From Hydractinia symbiolongicarpus (taxonomy: Eukaryota; Cnidaria; Hydrozoa; Anthoathecata; Hydractiniidae), in assembly GCF_029227915.1 (NCBI RefSeq), contig NC_079877.1, positions 15,238,851 to 15,302,850 of the forward strand: DNA of 64,000 nt. Reading direction: 5' to 3'. The notes under the pieces are model-generated. The model saw only the letters and a list, made by a program, of their open reading frames with translations, was not told the DNA's origin and did not search any database. This document shows, one piece after another, positions 11,846-24,665 of this stretch. Position 1 is the first letter of the stretch, and every line of letters starts with the position of its first letter. A program made the position numbers and the translations under genes.

Positions 11846-12127
11846 CATTTTTCAAAGGACTTTTCTCCAAATCTTCATATTTTATAGCAAAATTATGAGT
11901 GCATTCTTTGAAGCAATCGTTCACTCTTCGTAAAGCATGCTGTATGTTTCCAGTTTCCACACAGAAAAGCCAATTAGACACACAATCCAGGACGGGATCA
12001 CCAGGCATTCGATCATATCTTTCATCAACTGACACACTATCTTCATATAACACATTGCAAAACCTTTTGCCTTCTGTTTGTTTGCCTTTAAAGTATCGTG
12101 CGACTTTGTAAGCGAGCAGCAGTCGTT
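11846..12127 (-). CDS. Exon upstream of the death-domain-like exon
   Basis: Bounded by an ATTAATTAG acceptor and an AAAATG|GTACAG donor. It has 282 nt, starts and ends in phase 1, and reads 93 codons without a stop. It carries helical, Cys-containing sequence such as DCVSNWLFCVETGNIQHALR and VNDCFKECTHNFAIKYEDLE. No family is recognised; it may be a small helical bundle, possibly a second death-fold. It joins in phase to the next exon. Confidence 0.5.
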
Positions 12128-14810
12128 CTAATTAATAGAAATTTGGATAGAAATGGAAGTAAATTCTATGGTCAAATATGTACTACTTGCATAATGGAAG
12201 AAAGAAACGGTTTTTATACTGCAAAAAATTGCATTCAGTGCACATAACTTTCAAAGCGAAGACAAAGTAAAAGTAAAAGCTGCTTTTATAAACTTGATTC
12301 TTTAGCAAAGTTATTTATTCCGAAACAATAAGTCACCATTTAAACTAAGCAGCAACTTATTGGTGATCTAAGGTTTAAAAATAAGGAAATAATATAGCAA
12401 AAGGTAATCTCATTTAATCGTACCATAATCCATGATAATATCACTTATTCACATCGTTTGATATTTGATAAATAGTTTGCTGAAATATATAAAATAAGAA
12501 ATATTTTTATTAATTTCTAATGTTCCAATTAAGGACAGCTTTTATTAGAGCAGGACAGATGCGTATTTTTTATAGTGATGACTAAACATTATTTTCATTT
12601 GACATGATCTTTCTACAACAAGAGGTAATTTCTCAAAACAAAATTTAACTCAATTTTTATGGCCAATGGGAATGTTAATGTTGTTACTTAATTATTGAAT
12701 TTCCGCGCCCGATTTTTTGAGAAAAAATCGACCCTGGGATTTCACGTTGGTCTGTCACAGATATAAACTTCGTACCCAAGCTCCTTAACTACTGGGAAGT
12801 CTAGTATTGACGCTTCAGACCAAAATTGGTATTTGTTTTCGACAAAATTTGGTACAGTTAACAAAAAAAGTATGCTGAACATAATGGTCACATAATAATT
12901 TTGATTTTTGTCACCTAAATGTCATTTTAGGCCAAAATTGGTCGAAAAATTAGAACTACTTTATTTTCAACAAAATTTGGAACAGTAAACAAATAGAGTA
13001 TGCTGAACATGATGGTTACATCAAAATTTTGATTTTTTGTCAACTAATGCCGTTTAAGACCATAAACGTTTCAATCGCAAGACTTTCAACCATGAATGAT
13101 AGGCTGTATTTTTTTTAGCAATTTCTTTTAAAATGCGAGTTTATTATGACACATTTTGTTTTGTTTGCGTTTGTTGTAAGATATAATCTCACTGATGGGC
13201 TTTATCCTCAGAGGTTCATGCACCAAACCCCTTCGAATGTTTGGCACAATAACACAACGAATTAGTAGGTTTCCATCAAATATTTTGGTAGCGCGCAGAA
13301 ATTCTTAGAGCCCCCAGGGCTTCTTGTTTATTTATTGTTTTGATTTTAATGGATGAGTTGTATTACCACTAAAAATACCTTTATACGTATTTCGTTATGC
13401 ATGAAATACGCATAAACTTACGTTCCACAATGCTAGAATATGTTTGGTTCTAGCGACTAAATCAGCTTGCGTGAAGTTCGTAGTACTTTGTGCCATTATT
13501 TTTTTACTCTATGTATAAAATGTAGAAAATTGATAGAGTTTCTCTATTGCTAGCAGAACCATTTTTGAATATAGCTACAGCCATCCACATAAGATTAGAG
13601 ACAAACTAGAAATTTTGTCAAAAAACCAGAAATGGCTGTTGACGCATTTTTCCAACTGAGACGGTTTAAACATTTAAAAAGCTATAATTAGCCTATAACA
13701 GCACTGTAAGGCTTCGTTCTAGTGAACTTCTCAAATTGAGCATAACTATTATAAAAAAATGTTTGTGAATCAGAAAGATTCCACCTGTACTAAAATGCTC
13801 AAAAATAATTGGTTAATTACCTTTTCAGTGCATTTTAACGACGAAACTCTTTTCCTCTAGTCTTTCTGTTTTGAAATAACCAAAACAAGATAACTCATAT
13901 ATTCGCAAAAACACTAACCAATATCTTAGGTGTTGCAAAACAAATCTAAAATAGAAACAGCTTTTACAAATTTGAATATAATTTAATATTTAGAATTTAA
14001 AACGTCAACTTTTTGTATAAAAATCTTAAATAATTAACTTTCATTGAAGTACAGTGCAATGGACGCACAAAATATTGAAAATGAAATCCACCCAATCTCC
14101 ACCTTATTATTGCCATCAATATTTTGAATAGAACAGAATTTTAAGAATATTCTTAAAATTTTAGAGATTGATTTTTATAAAAAGAATTTTTATAAAAAAG
14201 GGTGTCTTAGCAAAATTCCTTCGGTTAGTTATTACAGCAATTAAGCTTGAACATAAAAATGAAAAATAAATTTCTCTAAGTAAACAAACTGAAATAAAAA
14301 TATAAGAAGACATCAAGAAAATTTATGACAAGCAACACTTCTAACAGCAATAGGTCAAATCCCTTAAACTTTAGAGCAATACTTTTACGGAAAAAGAGCA
14401 GTTCTAGAGATTTTTTTTTTACTTATATACAAGATATTTACAAAAAAATAAATTCTTACCAAAGTCATACTTTTAAGTAGTTCATTCTACTCGTCCAAAC
14501 AAAAAGAACTCCCCTTTTTCTGATAATGGACGTCTTAACACTTCCTTTCACTACTTTAAAGGGTTAACTAAGTTGGTCTGCTATGTTAATTTTAGCAACA
14601 CTAAGACTTTAAACGCGCAAACCTTTAAGAATCGCAGAAGCTGAACAAAAAGTAAAACAGAATACAGAAAATATATGGTTAATTACCTTCTCAGAGCAAT
14701 CTAACAACAACACTCTTTTTCCATTTAAATGAAAAAAAAACTTGCAACAATTTTATTAACATCACTGATGTTTGAAAATAAGATGCAATAGAAATAGCTG
14801 TTATTCTCAA
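12128..14810. other. Non-coding, old repeats
   Basis: No gene seen. Two diverged copies of a roughly 130-bp unit (about 12815-12940 and 12941-13070) share ACAAAATTTGGWACAGTWAA and GTATGCTGAACATRATGGT. A diverged copy of the 148-bp repeat described at 14811-15254 lies near 13970-14090. Confidence 0.55.
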
Positions 14811-15254
14811 AATTGAAATTGTATTTAATATTCAGAGTTCAAAGCGTCAACTTTTTGTATAGATCTTTCAAATAATTCAGTTGTGATGAAGTACTATTAA
14901 ATGAACGCAAGTTATTGTAAATAGAAACACCTTATGCCAATATTATCAATGAAATCAAAATTGAAATTGTATTTAATATTCAGAGTTCAAAGCGTCAACT
15001 TTTTGTATAGATCTTTCAAATAATTCAGTTGTGATGAAGTACTATTAAATGAACGCAAGTTATTGTAAATAGAAACACCTTATGCCAATATTATCAATGA
15101 AATCAAAATTGAAATTGTATTTAATATTCAGAGTCCAAAGCGTCAACTTTTTGTATAGATCTTTCAAATAATTCAGTTGTGATGAAGTACTATTAAATGA
15201 ACGCAAGTTATTGTAAATAGAAACACCTTATGCCAATATTATCAATGAAATCAA
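14811..15254. repeat. Three tandem 148-bp repeats
   Basis: Units start at 14811, 14959 and 15107, each with AATTGAAATTGTATTTAATA and ending AATTATCAATGAAATC-like sequence. They are nearly identical (one visible T-to-C change in unit 3), so the triplication is recent. No reading frame is maintained. Not a CRISPR array: there are no spacers. Confidence 0.9.
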
Positions 15255-17721
15255 TCTTTTTTTGAAGTTCCGTTTAACTTCCTTTACTCATACTTCAAAT
15301 GATCAGCAAGCCAAAACAAGCCTAAAAGTGGCGAAGGAAGCATTGTAATACCACAAAACGTGGCACGAGTGTTTGTTAGCACACTAAAGGAAAGGAAAAT
15401 AAAAATAAGAAAATTTTGATGAGATGGCCTCATTTTATATTTCCAAACCAGAAGCAAGGCTAAAATGGTGGAACTTAAGCGTTTGTAAACGTTATAGATG
15501 TGTAAAATTACTTGATAGAAGCATAAAAAGCTATAATACCTTGGGACTTCTTAGCTTTTTGATCAACTTCTGTAACTCAAGGTCCACGGAGTAGTGAGTG
15601 AGTGCTTAATCCGAGTGTTCACTGTTTTAAACACGAATTTGTCTTTCATTTCAAGTGATGTTTAGAATAGCAAATAGACGATAAAAATAATGGAACAGTG
15701 GATTGCTCATGAACTTGTATATAGTTTTTATATATTATATAAAATAAACATATATATATAGTACGTATGGTCTACTAATTACAAAGCCGCTTGCTACGCA
15801 GACCTATTGCGGTAAAGGTTACGCAAAGGAGAAGTTAGCAGATCGATAGCTGTCTGATAACTGTTGATAAGCTATTTTTAATAACCTTAGACAGTAGGTT
15901 CAAAAGGGATATCGGTGTATAATAGCCATGCCTATACAGAGGTATTACAGTCGCAAATTTTACTCACGTGTTTCTGGTGTCAACACCTAACTTCAAGTTA
16001 CAACTAAATTAAATTTTGCATAGCTCGAATAAAAACGTAATTTAAGTACAAATAATCAATAATACAAATAAATATGCTCTGCCAAATAAAAACAGAGGCA
16101 TAGATCATATGTTTCTATTTAACAGAGGCGTATCACGCATAATCAGTAAGCTCTCTTTTTATTCGAGTTCGAAAGAATTACCCCCATGAGTAAAAACGGA
16201 GAAGTTGTCAAACGATGATTAACGGCTTTCACACTGTGTATGAATGTACGTGATCAGACACAGCACAGTTGCTAGGTTACACAGATTTACCTTTTACTTT
16301 CTTTATTGACTTATTTGAGCCAATACTTGAGAAGAATAAACATTATGTGTTAGAAATGCATTTCTTATCTGTAACAATTTTGTCGTCAGTCTTAAGTTTC
16401 CTTCTTATTACCTGACGAAAGAAAATAAAAACCCAAGTTTTTCATTTCTTTTGTCGGATAGTACTTTTTTAATTCGATTCCAAAAGTGTAATGGACTGTT
16501 ATTTTCTTTATATAAATTCCGTACATGATTCGATTTTGCGTGACGAATTGTATTTGTTAATATATTTCTCGTTCGCACATAAATGGACCAATTTAATTCA
16601 ACGTTAGTGCAATTTTTGTACCATCTCCACGAACATTTCGTTAAATTTCTGGAATATAAGCATTAAATAAATCCTATGCAGCGGTCATGATTACCTACGA
16701 TAAACAATTCTCCCCGGTTCTTGCGTAAACTTGTTTTAAAATATTCAGTGCCGCATTTTATGTAATTTTGGAGACACATTTTGCATGCAATATATTTGCA
16801 TGGAATATATTTGAATATATTTGTTAACATGTATCTTTCGTATTTCGCCGACAAGATCATGATCAGGTGTTGTCAGCTGCTGCGTTTTGGTTAAAGATGT
16901 ACACATTTACTTGTAAAATAAAAAGCGTCGTCGTTTTCGTACCGAACAAAATTTGCTTCAAAACATGCCCTCTTGACCGTTTTGGAACTTTAGTATACTA
17001 TTACAGTTAAATCTGTATAATCCGGACACTCTTAAGACTCATTTTAGACAGCTGATCGTCTTATAAAAACTTCCGTAATTACGGCCACCCTTTGACGTGA
17101 CCATTTGCAGGCAGGTTTTTTTCCTTTCTGTCTTCACCACAACTTGTGGAATACAAGAAGCTATCTCAAGTATGGAAGCGTGGTGATATGCAAGTTATGC
17201 AAACTGTAATGTATACGTTCTAGCTACTACGCATTTCTTTTGTGGTATAAAGTAGGGGTCTTTGGCAATCGTAAACCCCGGTCACGATGATATGGTCGTC
17301 CTACACATATATTATTTTGTCTGCGGAACGAAGGAAAGCGTTTCCTGGTCGCGTTAGGCAGGTGGTTGCCTTACAGAGTCGCAAATGACTATAAAATACA
17401 TTGGGGGAGGGGGCACAGGAATGTGGTCATCTGAGACAGGTGTTGATGGTCGTTCATGTGGTGATCGTTATAACAGGGCAAGTAAATAGACATTAAAATT
17501 GCAATAAACATATTTGTGTAGGGATTATAATTTCTATTTATAAAAAAGACATATGACGCAATGTAAATGAATAAATAACACCTTCGTCTTAAACCTATTC
17601 ATGCCGTCCCGCGCTGTTGCAGCACATATGGTTTTTAAAAAGCTGCCATTATTTTTTGGGGCACCATTTATTGTGAAACCGCCTGACTTTTATATTTTTT
17701 ATATTTAGAACAGGTTTCTGG
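15255..17721. other. Non-coding, one possible pogo-like fragment
   Basis: No supported gene. Near 17002-17490 a segment starts TACAGTTAAATCTGTATAAT CCGGACACTC, which resembles the ends of pogo/Tigger-type elements, but no matching inverted end was found. Short (TA)n runs lie at about 15720-15760. Confidence 0.35.
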
Positions 17722-18700
17722 TTGACGGTTGAGAATGGCGGGCGTAAAATCGCAACATCGATCCTGAAACCGAAAAACGGTCGACAAGTGTGGTGGCGCT
17801 ACTTGAATCTTCAACGAGGTTGTCCTTTTTACATTCGCTCAAAAGTGCATAAAACAACTAAACACGAAATTCAACAAAAAAACAGTCGCTTTGGAAGTTT
17901 TAACTCCCAATGTTTTCTCGATCCAACATACAAACTAACCGCTCTAGCATTGCAAAAAAATCAAATGAAAGGATCTGGTATGATAGCGCTTAAATCAGGT
18001 AAAAAGAAATTATATCTTTATTATTCTGGTAGCAAAGATAAATCCAGCTAAGGCATTGCTGTAATCGTGGATGATGGACATAAAGCCGACTTTAAACCAA
18101 TATCAGATCGAGTATGTTTCCTAACAATTGCCGTCAAAAATGACTATAAGCTACATATCATCAACACTTATGCTGCCACAATGAAAACAACAGTACAAAA
18201 CCCATAAGAAACAACTAAATTCTATAACAGTCTCATATATGTATTAACATTAACAAAACCCAAAGATATAGTGATAATTGGAGGTGAATTTAATGCCAAA
18301 ACAAAACTGTTAGATAATCAGTTACAAAACGTATACAGCAAAACAGTTGTCAAATACTCAATCGGATCGATAAATGAAAACGGTCAATTACTCCTTGAAT
18401 TTGGAAAATGAACCAGCTAAAACTATCTAACACACTTTATAAACATAAACCATCTCACCTTACAACCTGGAAAAGTCCAGAAAGAACAAAAGATCAGGAA
18501 TCCATAGAGAAATTGAATTGACTTTGTACTAGTGAAAAAAAATCTTAGCATTACCACAAATAACTCCTGGACCTACAACGGAATAAAAACAAAATCAGAT
18601 CACAAAATTGTAATAGCCCACACAAGAATAAAATTAAGGCATAACAAAAAAAGCAGAATCAACATAAAAAACATCAATAACTTAGAACTTAGGACTCTGT
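17722..18700 (+). pseudogene. Non-LTR retrotransposon endonuclease fragment
   Basis: Across interrupted frames the sequence follows an apurinic-type (APE) endonuclease domain. It shows a KNGRQVWWRYLNLQRGC block, then HIINTYAATMKTT, then DIVIIGGEFNAKT (the usual GDFNA position), then IDFVLVKKNLS and finally TKSDHKIVIAHT (SDH motif). Stops and frame changes occur at 18049-18051 and later. It is a dead 5' part of a LINE; no reverse transcriptase follows on this strand. Confidence 0.7.
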
Positions 18701-18999
18701 TTTACCAATGATATTGTTCTGAAGCTTTAACTTAAGACTGTGAGTTCATATATTCGACTGGAGCTACTTCACACATGTTTTTGATGCCAAGGTCAGCGAG
18801 TCTTGCCGCAATGACAGTAGAGCCCGTTCTTAATAGTTGACTTGATGGCCTGTAATTGACGGAATCAGCTGATGTCTCACTACTTCTTCCATTGGACTAA
18901 GGTATGTTTCCATAACGCGTATTGTTGGTATAAAGTAGGAAAATCAATGTTGGTACCCACTAAAAAAACAAGAATACATAGCTTGAGGCTGCGTCATGG
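18701..18999. other. Spacer between two LINE fragments
   Basis: Nothing supported. Probably decayed transposon sequence. Confidence 0.3.
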
Positions 19000-20160
19000 C
19001 GATCTTTGATAACATAGTTAGTTCTTCAAGCAAGTCATGAACCATTCTTTTTTTTTGCAATATTTATTTTTGTATTCAATGCGTCAAGGTGTCGTTTTCC
19101 TCTTCATGATATTTTTAAATTAATTTCTCCAAATATTTCAATTGCTTCTTTATGGAACTGCTGTTTGACTATTTACCAAGACTTCCTCGGGTGAAGAAAA
19201 TAACCAAATAACGGACCAATACTTATTAACGAATCCTACGATTTTTTCAGTGACACACATTTACCAACAGCAGTAATATCATCAGTAAACGCTACCATAT
19301 GAACTTGTAAGCTAATTATGGACAACATCATGTCAAAACAGTGGTGTTATACCTATCGCATATATACCCATACCCAGCCGGTCACCTTCTGTCGTCTTTT
19401 CGTTCGACCTCAATTTCACACCCACATGAACGAACAGTCTTGCTGGTATTCCATAACAATTCCTCATATATGTGGCGAAAATTGGACGAAGTATACGCAC
19501 GTTATGCAGCACCGTTCATCTGCTGTTAAATGCATTTGCTGCATCAAGTAGTATTACCGCCTCTGATTCCTCGCTCTCGAAAACCTGTCTCATTACATGA
19601 ATGGCCTTATTACACGATTTTATTACGTCTTTTTTTAACATTACAACCTTCCGACAAATTCTTTCTAACACTTTCCCTACACTGATATGTCAAACACTCG
19701 GTCTCTTTTCCAATAGCACTAATCTACATACTAGAAATCCTTTCAATCTGAGTACTCTATCTTTTCACCCGGAATTCAACAGCCTGGTTATCTCACAAAC
19801 AAAACTTTTACCAGCAGCACCAGTTACAAGCAAAAGTTACTTTCTTCTCCAGGATATAACTTTTTTGTAAAATTCATTGTCCATTATTCTCAGTTCACTA
19901 CCTTCGGCATCTCCTCAATAAAACATTTCAGGAACAATGATTCTGTTTTCATCTTTCATCTGTATTCGGTGGAAGCTGTCCACCTTTTTCTGTTCTTGCT
20001 CTGCATTGCCGTTAGTGTTGTAAAGCTCCTCTTGCAGTACGGAACATTTTACTACACTTTATGCATGAAAGAGTTTCGGTTATTCCATCATTGTTGAGAG
20101 CAGCAGGTTTGTTCACGGTAGCGACGTTTGATTGCGTTTGTGACATGTCTTCCTTTTTCT
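19000..20160 (-). pseudogene. Decayed non-LTR reverse transcriptase with zinc finger
   Basis: On the minus strand a zinc finger CIKCSKMFRTARGALQH lies at about 20026-20076. Further on, a reverse-transcriptase palm block reads GDRLGMGIYAIGITPLF (about 19337-19388), preceded by an IPARLFVHVG block. Many stops and shifts interrupt it. The finger-then-RT order is that of LINE proteins common in cnidarians. Its orientation is opposite to the endonuclease fragment at 17722-18700, so the two need not be one element. Confidence 0.65.
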
Positions 20161-20986
20161 CTTAACTTCTAATTGGGATCAACAAAAAACGTGTCTTCTT
20201 TATATTTTTTCAGCAATTCATTGCGTAATAAGTTGTTCATTCTACCATTTCAATTTAATCTCGGTTAATGGGAACTAAAAACACGTCCGCCATATTTAAA
20301 ACCATTAATTTGTAGAAGTAAACCAGTAGAAGGTCCAGATAGGCAAAACTTAGGATTAGTATTCAGGCCCGGCTCTTTCAAAGCACACTCCGAATTTTTT
20401 AGGATTGAATGAAACATTTCCCTTAAACACATTTTATTTCCACCATACTTGTTATCTTCTAATCATTAAAAATTGCCTTTTATATTTTCCGCAGATTTTA
20501 TCTTTTTCAAAACTAATGCTGTCAAAAATGATTTATAGGCACTCCCAAAAATGGCAAGATCAGAAACTCAGGAACTAAGACTATGGGGAGGGGGTTGACT
20601 CCGTTTTATAAAACCGGTCTAAAAACATATCACAAAGTTTCAAGTTGTTATTTAAATTTTTGTTTAAGTTGTAGGATTGTTTCGAAGAAAGGGAATAACT
20701 GCGTCCTAACCAGTTAGGAATTATTTTTGTAAATACTTCATATGTGTACCGCTTTGTAATAATATATCACTATTCAAAGCTGTTTAATATCTACAGACAT
20801 TTACTTTCACTGCATACTTCAATGTGGAGAGCACTAGTACAGATAAACAATGTTGCACGTAGGGTAGGGCGGTTATACTAGTAAGCCATTTGAGATTCCT
20901 TTGCGGCAAATAACTTCGGCATAACTTCAGTTTTTTTAAAAAAAAAAACACTGTCCAAGGCCTGTTAATGACCACTTAACATTCCT
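20161..20986. other. Non-coding stretch
   Basis: No gene seen. An A-run at about 20935-20950 may mark the end of an inserted element. Confidence 0.3.
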
Positions 20987-21215
20987 ATGCTAAAAGTTAA
21001 TCGTGAGGGAAAAAAGGTAATTGTGCCAGCAACCAGTCCAAATTTAGAAGAACAGAAGTTATGCGGGATTTCCTGCTTGTCATTGCTGGAAATCGAGTTT
21101 CGTAACAATTCTCCACGACACCATTCTAGGAGCATGCGCCGACGTGGCACATTAGTATTTAATGGACTTGCCGTGAATACAAATGTGAATTAGTCAGAGC
21201 TGTGAAAAACAAAAG

Positions 21216-21640
21216 ATGAAGATAGCAGAACAACAGACGGGATTCGCAATTGGTGAAATTTTTGTCGTTAGCCGACCAAATAAACTAACCGCAGAAAGTA
21301 TCACCAAACAAAATGGAACAATCGATAATCTTAAAAAGAAAATCAAAACCAGAAGAAAGAAGTCAAAAATAACGTTCGACAAGAAAGGATGCGTAGGACA
21401 GCACGAAGTCAACACCAAAGTGATTAACTAAACAGATGACACGCTTGACGCACCTGATGAGAACTACACAAGGGAGGCCAAAAGATCGCTAGAAGAAGGG
21501 AAGAAACCTTATTGAGTCGAAATAAAGACTGGAGGGTCGTGAAGGTTGTACAACAGTAAAGGAATTTAAAGACAATACGCTGGTCTCCAACAGCAACTAA
21601 AAGAAAATGATCAGATAGGCCATAAAATCAGCTAAATTAA
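21216..21640 (+). pseudogene. DIRS gag-like remnant
   Basis: Starts with an ATG frame of 71 residues rich in Lys (DNLKKKIKTRRKKSKITFDK). It continues out of frame with AKRSLEEGKKP and a DWRVVKV block resembling the coiled region of DIRS gag. Broken by stops at 21429 and beyond. Recognition is weak and depends on the neighbouring pol remnant. Confidence 0.4.
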
Positions 21641-21914
21641 CAGTTATACAACTAAACCCTACACGAGTCTATAATATCCCACAAAAGTGTTTGTTGTAGC
21701 TGTCAAAGGCTGGGCTATTTCGCCAGGCCTTACCTCCATTTAATTATCCAACACTTAGTAAAAATCAAGCATCTAGAGGATAAACTTAATTGCGTTGTAT
21801 TTATTAGGTTGCAACTATTTTTAACTCTATATTTGCTAGAATAAATAGCTATTGAGCAAAACCTTAATAAAATATAAAAGCAAGTTTTGTTCAAATATTT
21901 AGGTTCCCGTTCCA

Positions 21915-22445
21915 CTAAAGTCGACTCTGTTGCCGGAAAAGTCACTTTATTCTACGAGAACTGGGAAAACTCAACCCAACGGACACTCAAACAAGGCTGT
22001 TGTTGACCCTTTGTTGAAATACCCAAACCATTCATGTCATGAAACAACTTTTCTAGCCTAAAAAAGTCTTCTTTTGTGGACAAAGAAATTTACGAGATTT
22101 TAAAAAATGGGTGCATAAAAGAAGTTGATTCACCACCAGCCTGCGTTAATTTCTTCACAGTCGCTTCATCAGGAGACAAACTAAGGCTTGTTTTAGATTT
22201 GAGGCATGTTGACAAATGCTTTACAGGAGCAGAAATTTAAATATGAAAACAACAAAACTGGGGCAAAAATATTTTGAGAAAGACTTTTACTTAATAACAT
22301 TCGACTTAAAATCAGGATATCACCAGAGTTACTTGAAAATTAAGCGGAGTCAGCAAGTATTTGCTATTTGTTGTTCTTCCTTTGGGATTAGCAAGCGCTT
22401 GTTATATTATACAAAAACATTCAAACCTCTCTTAAATAAATAACG
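21915..22445 (+). pseudogene. DIRS reverse transcriptase remnant
   Basis: Diagnostic blocks are VDKEIYEILKNGCIKEVDSP, then LRLVLDLRHVDKC, then FYLITFDLKSGYH, then SSFGISKRLLYYTK at the LPFGL position. A catalytic-loop remnant VYLDDDMAG follows out of frame near 22480. Stops and frame changes at about 22040 and 22240 make it inactive. The first 170 bp (VAGKV ... WEN) recurs as a fragment at 26433-26600. Confidence 0.7.
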
Positions 22446-22786
22446 TTCTTGTGGTGTACGCTTCGCTCAGTAGTGTATCTGGACGACGACATGGCAGGTA
22501 GGCGTCGCTGTCCAATGTAGTAAGAATAAATGGCATAATCTAAACGATTTGATAAGTTGGGCTTAACTATAAATATAAAAAAGTCAAAACTTGAACCTGT
22601 TTAGAGCTTAAAATAACTAGAATTTATCATCGATAACAGAGGCATGGAATTCTCAGTTCTAAAAGAAAAAAATAGATAGGCTCTTTTTACAGATTAATGA
22701 CAGGGCACATGTAAACTGGCGCTCTATATGGTGTAATATTAGAGAAATAAAATTAGATTTTTGCCGCAAACTAAGATTTTGGCTTA

Positions 22787-23191
22787 CCGTATTTCCTCTA
22801 ACAAACGCCGCCCTCTGACTTAAGCCGCCCTTTATTAAACTGGACTTCTACCTAGATAGTTGAAAAAAACGCTGCCCTCTAATTAACGCCGCCCTCTATT
22901 GCCAGAGTCAGACATTAGCGAAAGCTACCAAAGCTTTCATGTCGTATACAAAGACTCGGATGGCGACAGCGATATTGACGTTTTGTAAATTATTTTTTTA
23001 ACTTTTGTTTTTCTATTTTTGATATTTTACTTAAGAAAAAGAATATTCTTTAAATGTGTTTTTTTTTGTATCTCTAGTTTTACCTTTGGTAATAAACGCC
23101 GTCCTCTGATTAACGCCGCCCTCTAACAAAATCTGCACCCAAAATCTTCATTTTGCAATAAACGCCACGGCGTTTATTAGAGGAAATACTG
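22787..23191. mobile_element. 405-bp MITE with TA target duplication
   Basis: Left end CCGTATTTCCTCTAACAAAC; right end GTTTATTAGAGGAAATACTG, its reverse complement with few mismatches. TA dinucleotides at 22785-22786 and 23192-23193 are a Tc1/mariner-style duplication. Internally AACGCCGCCCTCT recurs several times in one orientation. It sits between the RT and RNase H parts of the DIRS remnant, so it inserted later. Confidence 0.8.
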
Positions 23192-23207
23192 TAACAAACA
23201 CAAGCAA

Positions 23208-23830
23208 ATGGTTTATAAAATAAAACATGATACAACTGTATCAAAAACTGCATTTACCGATGCAAGCAGCACAGGCTATGGCGGATACATAGTAGAAAAA
23301 CAAAGTAAAATTATCTCACGTGAAAAATTCACAAATCATGAAATGCGCAGTAGTTTAATTTACATAGAACTCCTAGCTCCAAAACGCGTCATTCAAAATT
23401 CTTCACACAGTCTTTAAAAAAACATCTTTTATGGAACACCGATAACATAAACATGGCAAGAATGAAACTATTGTAGGACAAAAAAATTAAAGTAATTAAA
23501 ACTGGCAGTACAGAAGAGCATCTACAAGATTTGGCGTTAGGGATTTACAGTAGTCTTTGTTTAACGACATTATCATTTTAGTTCAGTGGATACCTAGAGA
23601 ATGGAACAAAACCGCTGACCAATTGTCCAGAACAAAAGAAAATGATAATTTGTCTATTGATAATGAGACGTTTTGTTACATTGAATACACTTTTAAAAAA
23701 ATTACAATTGACTGTTTCGCAGACGAGCCAAACAGGAAGACTGCATGTTTTAATAATAAAGTGTTTTGCCCTTTTTAATGCGACTGGTTCAATTACTTCA
23801 ACTGGTTTTGCCCGCCCGTTAGCGTTGTAG
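23208..23830 (+). pseudogene. DIRS RNase H remnant
   Basis: Reads TDASSTGYGGYIVEKQSK (the RNase H Asp strand), then an HEMRSSLIYIELLA block. Out of frame it continues with WIPREWNKTADQLSRTKEND and a TIDCFADEPNRKTACFNNKV tail. Stops at 23415 and a frame change near 23545 break it. Confidence 0.7.
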
Positions 23831-24254
23831 GAATTTAAAAATCTCAAGCTGAAAAGGCCAATTTCCAAATGTATATTTATGTATATTTATTTCCAAATAT
23901 ATTAGATCAGCACTTTTTCAACAACTGCTAATGTAATCCCGTTTTTAGTGGACATGCACGATTTTATTTTATTACATTGTACATAGATTGCACAAAATAA
24001 GAAGTAGTCATTACATTGCTTGTTTAGACATAGCTTGCTTGCTTTCTGTTTTAAATTTCATCCCAAAACACCAAAAGCGAGCTTGGGAAAAGTTCATAGT
24101 TGATTCTTACTTGAAGTTTATGAGTATGTGTCAAATTTGTAACTAAGCTGTTACTATATATATATAACAACTTTTCTGAAGATTTTTAAAACATGGTATG
24201 GATATGGTAAAAATGATAGGCGTAAGTGAACTCACAAGAATGGTATAAGACGTT

Positions 24255-24665
24255 TGTTGGTGGGTGGCCTCGTTTTCAAGATATTTCACTTTCGTTTTCC
24301 AGTCAAACCCTTATAAAAAAAATTTTTGCCTTATGACAAAAAATTTTTTTTGGAAATTTTAAAAAATTAGTAAGCCATTTTGTAGTATTTGAAAAATAGA
24401 ATAATTTTATATCAGAAACCACACCTTAGTTTGGCCTCATTTTCGTGTTAAAGCAGAAAATTTATACATAATACGCTACGTCACCACGCAGGAATATTTT
24501 TTTTTGTCGAAATTTAAAAAACTTAGTATGCCATTTTGAAGTATATAAGAAATTGAGAAATTTGATATAAGAAAGTACATCTTTATTTAGCCTCGTTTTC
24601 GTGTTAATAGGGAAAGTTGTTATTTTAGTACAGCACGTCACCTGGCAGGAAGCCTTATAAAAAAT
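24255..24665. repeat. Degenerate tandem repeat, about 190-bp unit
   Basis: About three diverged units recur, marked by GGCCTCRTTTTCGTGTTA, TTAGTAWGCCATTTTGWAGT and CACCWSGCAGGAA. Highly AT-rich. No coding content. Confidence 0.6.

Larger units (their letters stand above)
20987..23830 (+). mobile_element. Decayed DIRS-type retroelement
   Basis: Gag-like, reverse transcriptase and RNase H remnants follow each other on the plus strand in the DIRS order. All are interrupted by stops. The element is further split by a 405-bp MITE at 22787-23191. A DIRS-type call is preferred over gypsy because the block around the RNase H end (WIPREWNKTADQLSR then TIDCFADEPNRK) matches cnidarian DIRS pol proteins from recall. 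No tyrosine recombinase or terminal repeats were found. Confidence 0.6.

Noticed and set aside
14811-15254. CRISPR array
   Set aside because: Units are 148 bp and directly abut with no spacers; the sequence is eukaryotic.
16663-16860. 65-codon minus-strand frame as a gene
   Set aside because: Cys/Lys-rich but with no start context, homologue or splice support.
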